A stretch of DNA of 6,180 nt from Candidatus Kapaibacterium sp. (GTDB lineage: Bacteria > Bacteroidota > Ignavibacteria > Kapaibacteriales > UBA2268): assembly GCA_028691175.1 (NCBI GenBank), contig JAQUZU010000109.1, positions 1-6,180 on the forward strand, given 5' to 3'. The notes under the pieces are model-generated. The model was not told where the DNA came from, searched no databases, and saw nothing but the letters and a program-made list of their open reading frames with translations. The first letter of the stretch is position 1. Every line of letters starts with the position of its first letter. Shown piece by piece: positions 6,079-6,180 of this stretch. The translations under genes were made by a program, and so were the position numbers.

Positions 6079-6180
6079 TCAATTCCGCAAACTGCCAGAC
6101 CCACACATATAGGGAACTCCACCGATTGGAGAAGAAATAAATCCTACATCAATGCACACTTTAAAGGATACAAAATACGG
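6079..6180 (-). CDS. Possible C-terminal tail of an unidentified gene
   Basis: On the minus strand one frame is open from the window edge to a TGA at 6081-6079, giving 33 residues. It contains CIDVGFISSPIGGVPYMCG and ends GSLRN. I do not recognise it. The other two minus frames close quickly. A stem-loop lies about 25 bases downstream, which suits a gene end. Against it, TGA differs from the TAA stops elsewhere in the window, a plus-strand frame is also open here, and 33 codons without a stop is weak evidence. The stretch may be non-coding promoter or leader sequence of the RRM gene. Confidence 0.25.
   Translation of the reverse strand, partial: PYFVSFKVCIDVGFISSPIGGVPYMCGSGSLRN

Overview
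This is an AT-rich bacterial window of ordinary core genes for translation, RNA binding and the cell envelope. No phage, transposon, CRISPR or defence locus is visible. A Shine-Dalgarno-like sequence precedes each of the four gene starts inside the window, all four genes end in TAA, and simple hairpin terminators separate the units. A multi-S1-domain protein with an acidic N-terminal tail, a stand-alone small RRM protein, an AlaRS C-terminal GGGGGGKPH segment and one weak TTTG/TAnnTTTG-like promoter together hint at the Bacteroidota/Chlorobiota/Ignavibacteriota group. That placement is inference and is not settled by the window.

Layout, left to right. Positions 1-335 (+) hold the C-terminal end of a RecB/AddB-like PD-(D/E)XK nuclease, cut by the window edge. 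A strong terminator follows at 411-452. Positions 558-1406 (+) encode an exported RlpA-family double-psi beta-barrel protein (peptidoglycan lytic transglycosylase family), ended by a terminator at 1414-1450. Positions 1562-2950 (+) encode a ribosomal protein S1-like protein with four S1 repeats. It converges on alaS (3017-5566, -), and the 66-bp gap holds a near-perfect palindrome with 20-base arms that probably terminates both genes. Upstream of alaS, a terminator at 5633-5664 closes a small RRM RNA-binding protein gene (5698-5988, -). That gene has a GGAGG ribosome binding site separated from its ATG by nine T residues, and a stem-loop further upstream. The last 100 bases may hold the tail of another minus-strand gene.

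Functionally, S1 (mRNA recruitment to the 30S subunit), AlaRS (tRNA charging) and the RRM protein (RNA binding) all serve translation or RNA metabolism. Each seems to be its own transcription unit: they differ in direction or have a terminator between them. The points most worth a second look are regulatory: the repeats around the rpsA promoter region, the palindrome upstream of alaS, and the unusual leader of the RRM gene. I found no convincing evidence of a new multi-gene system.
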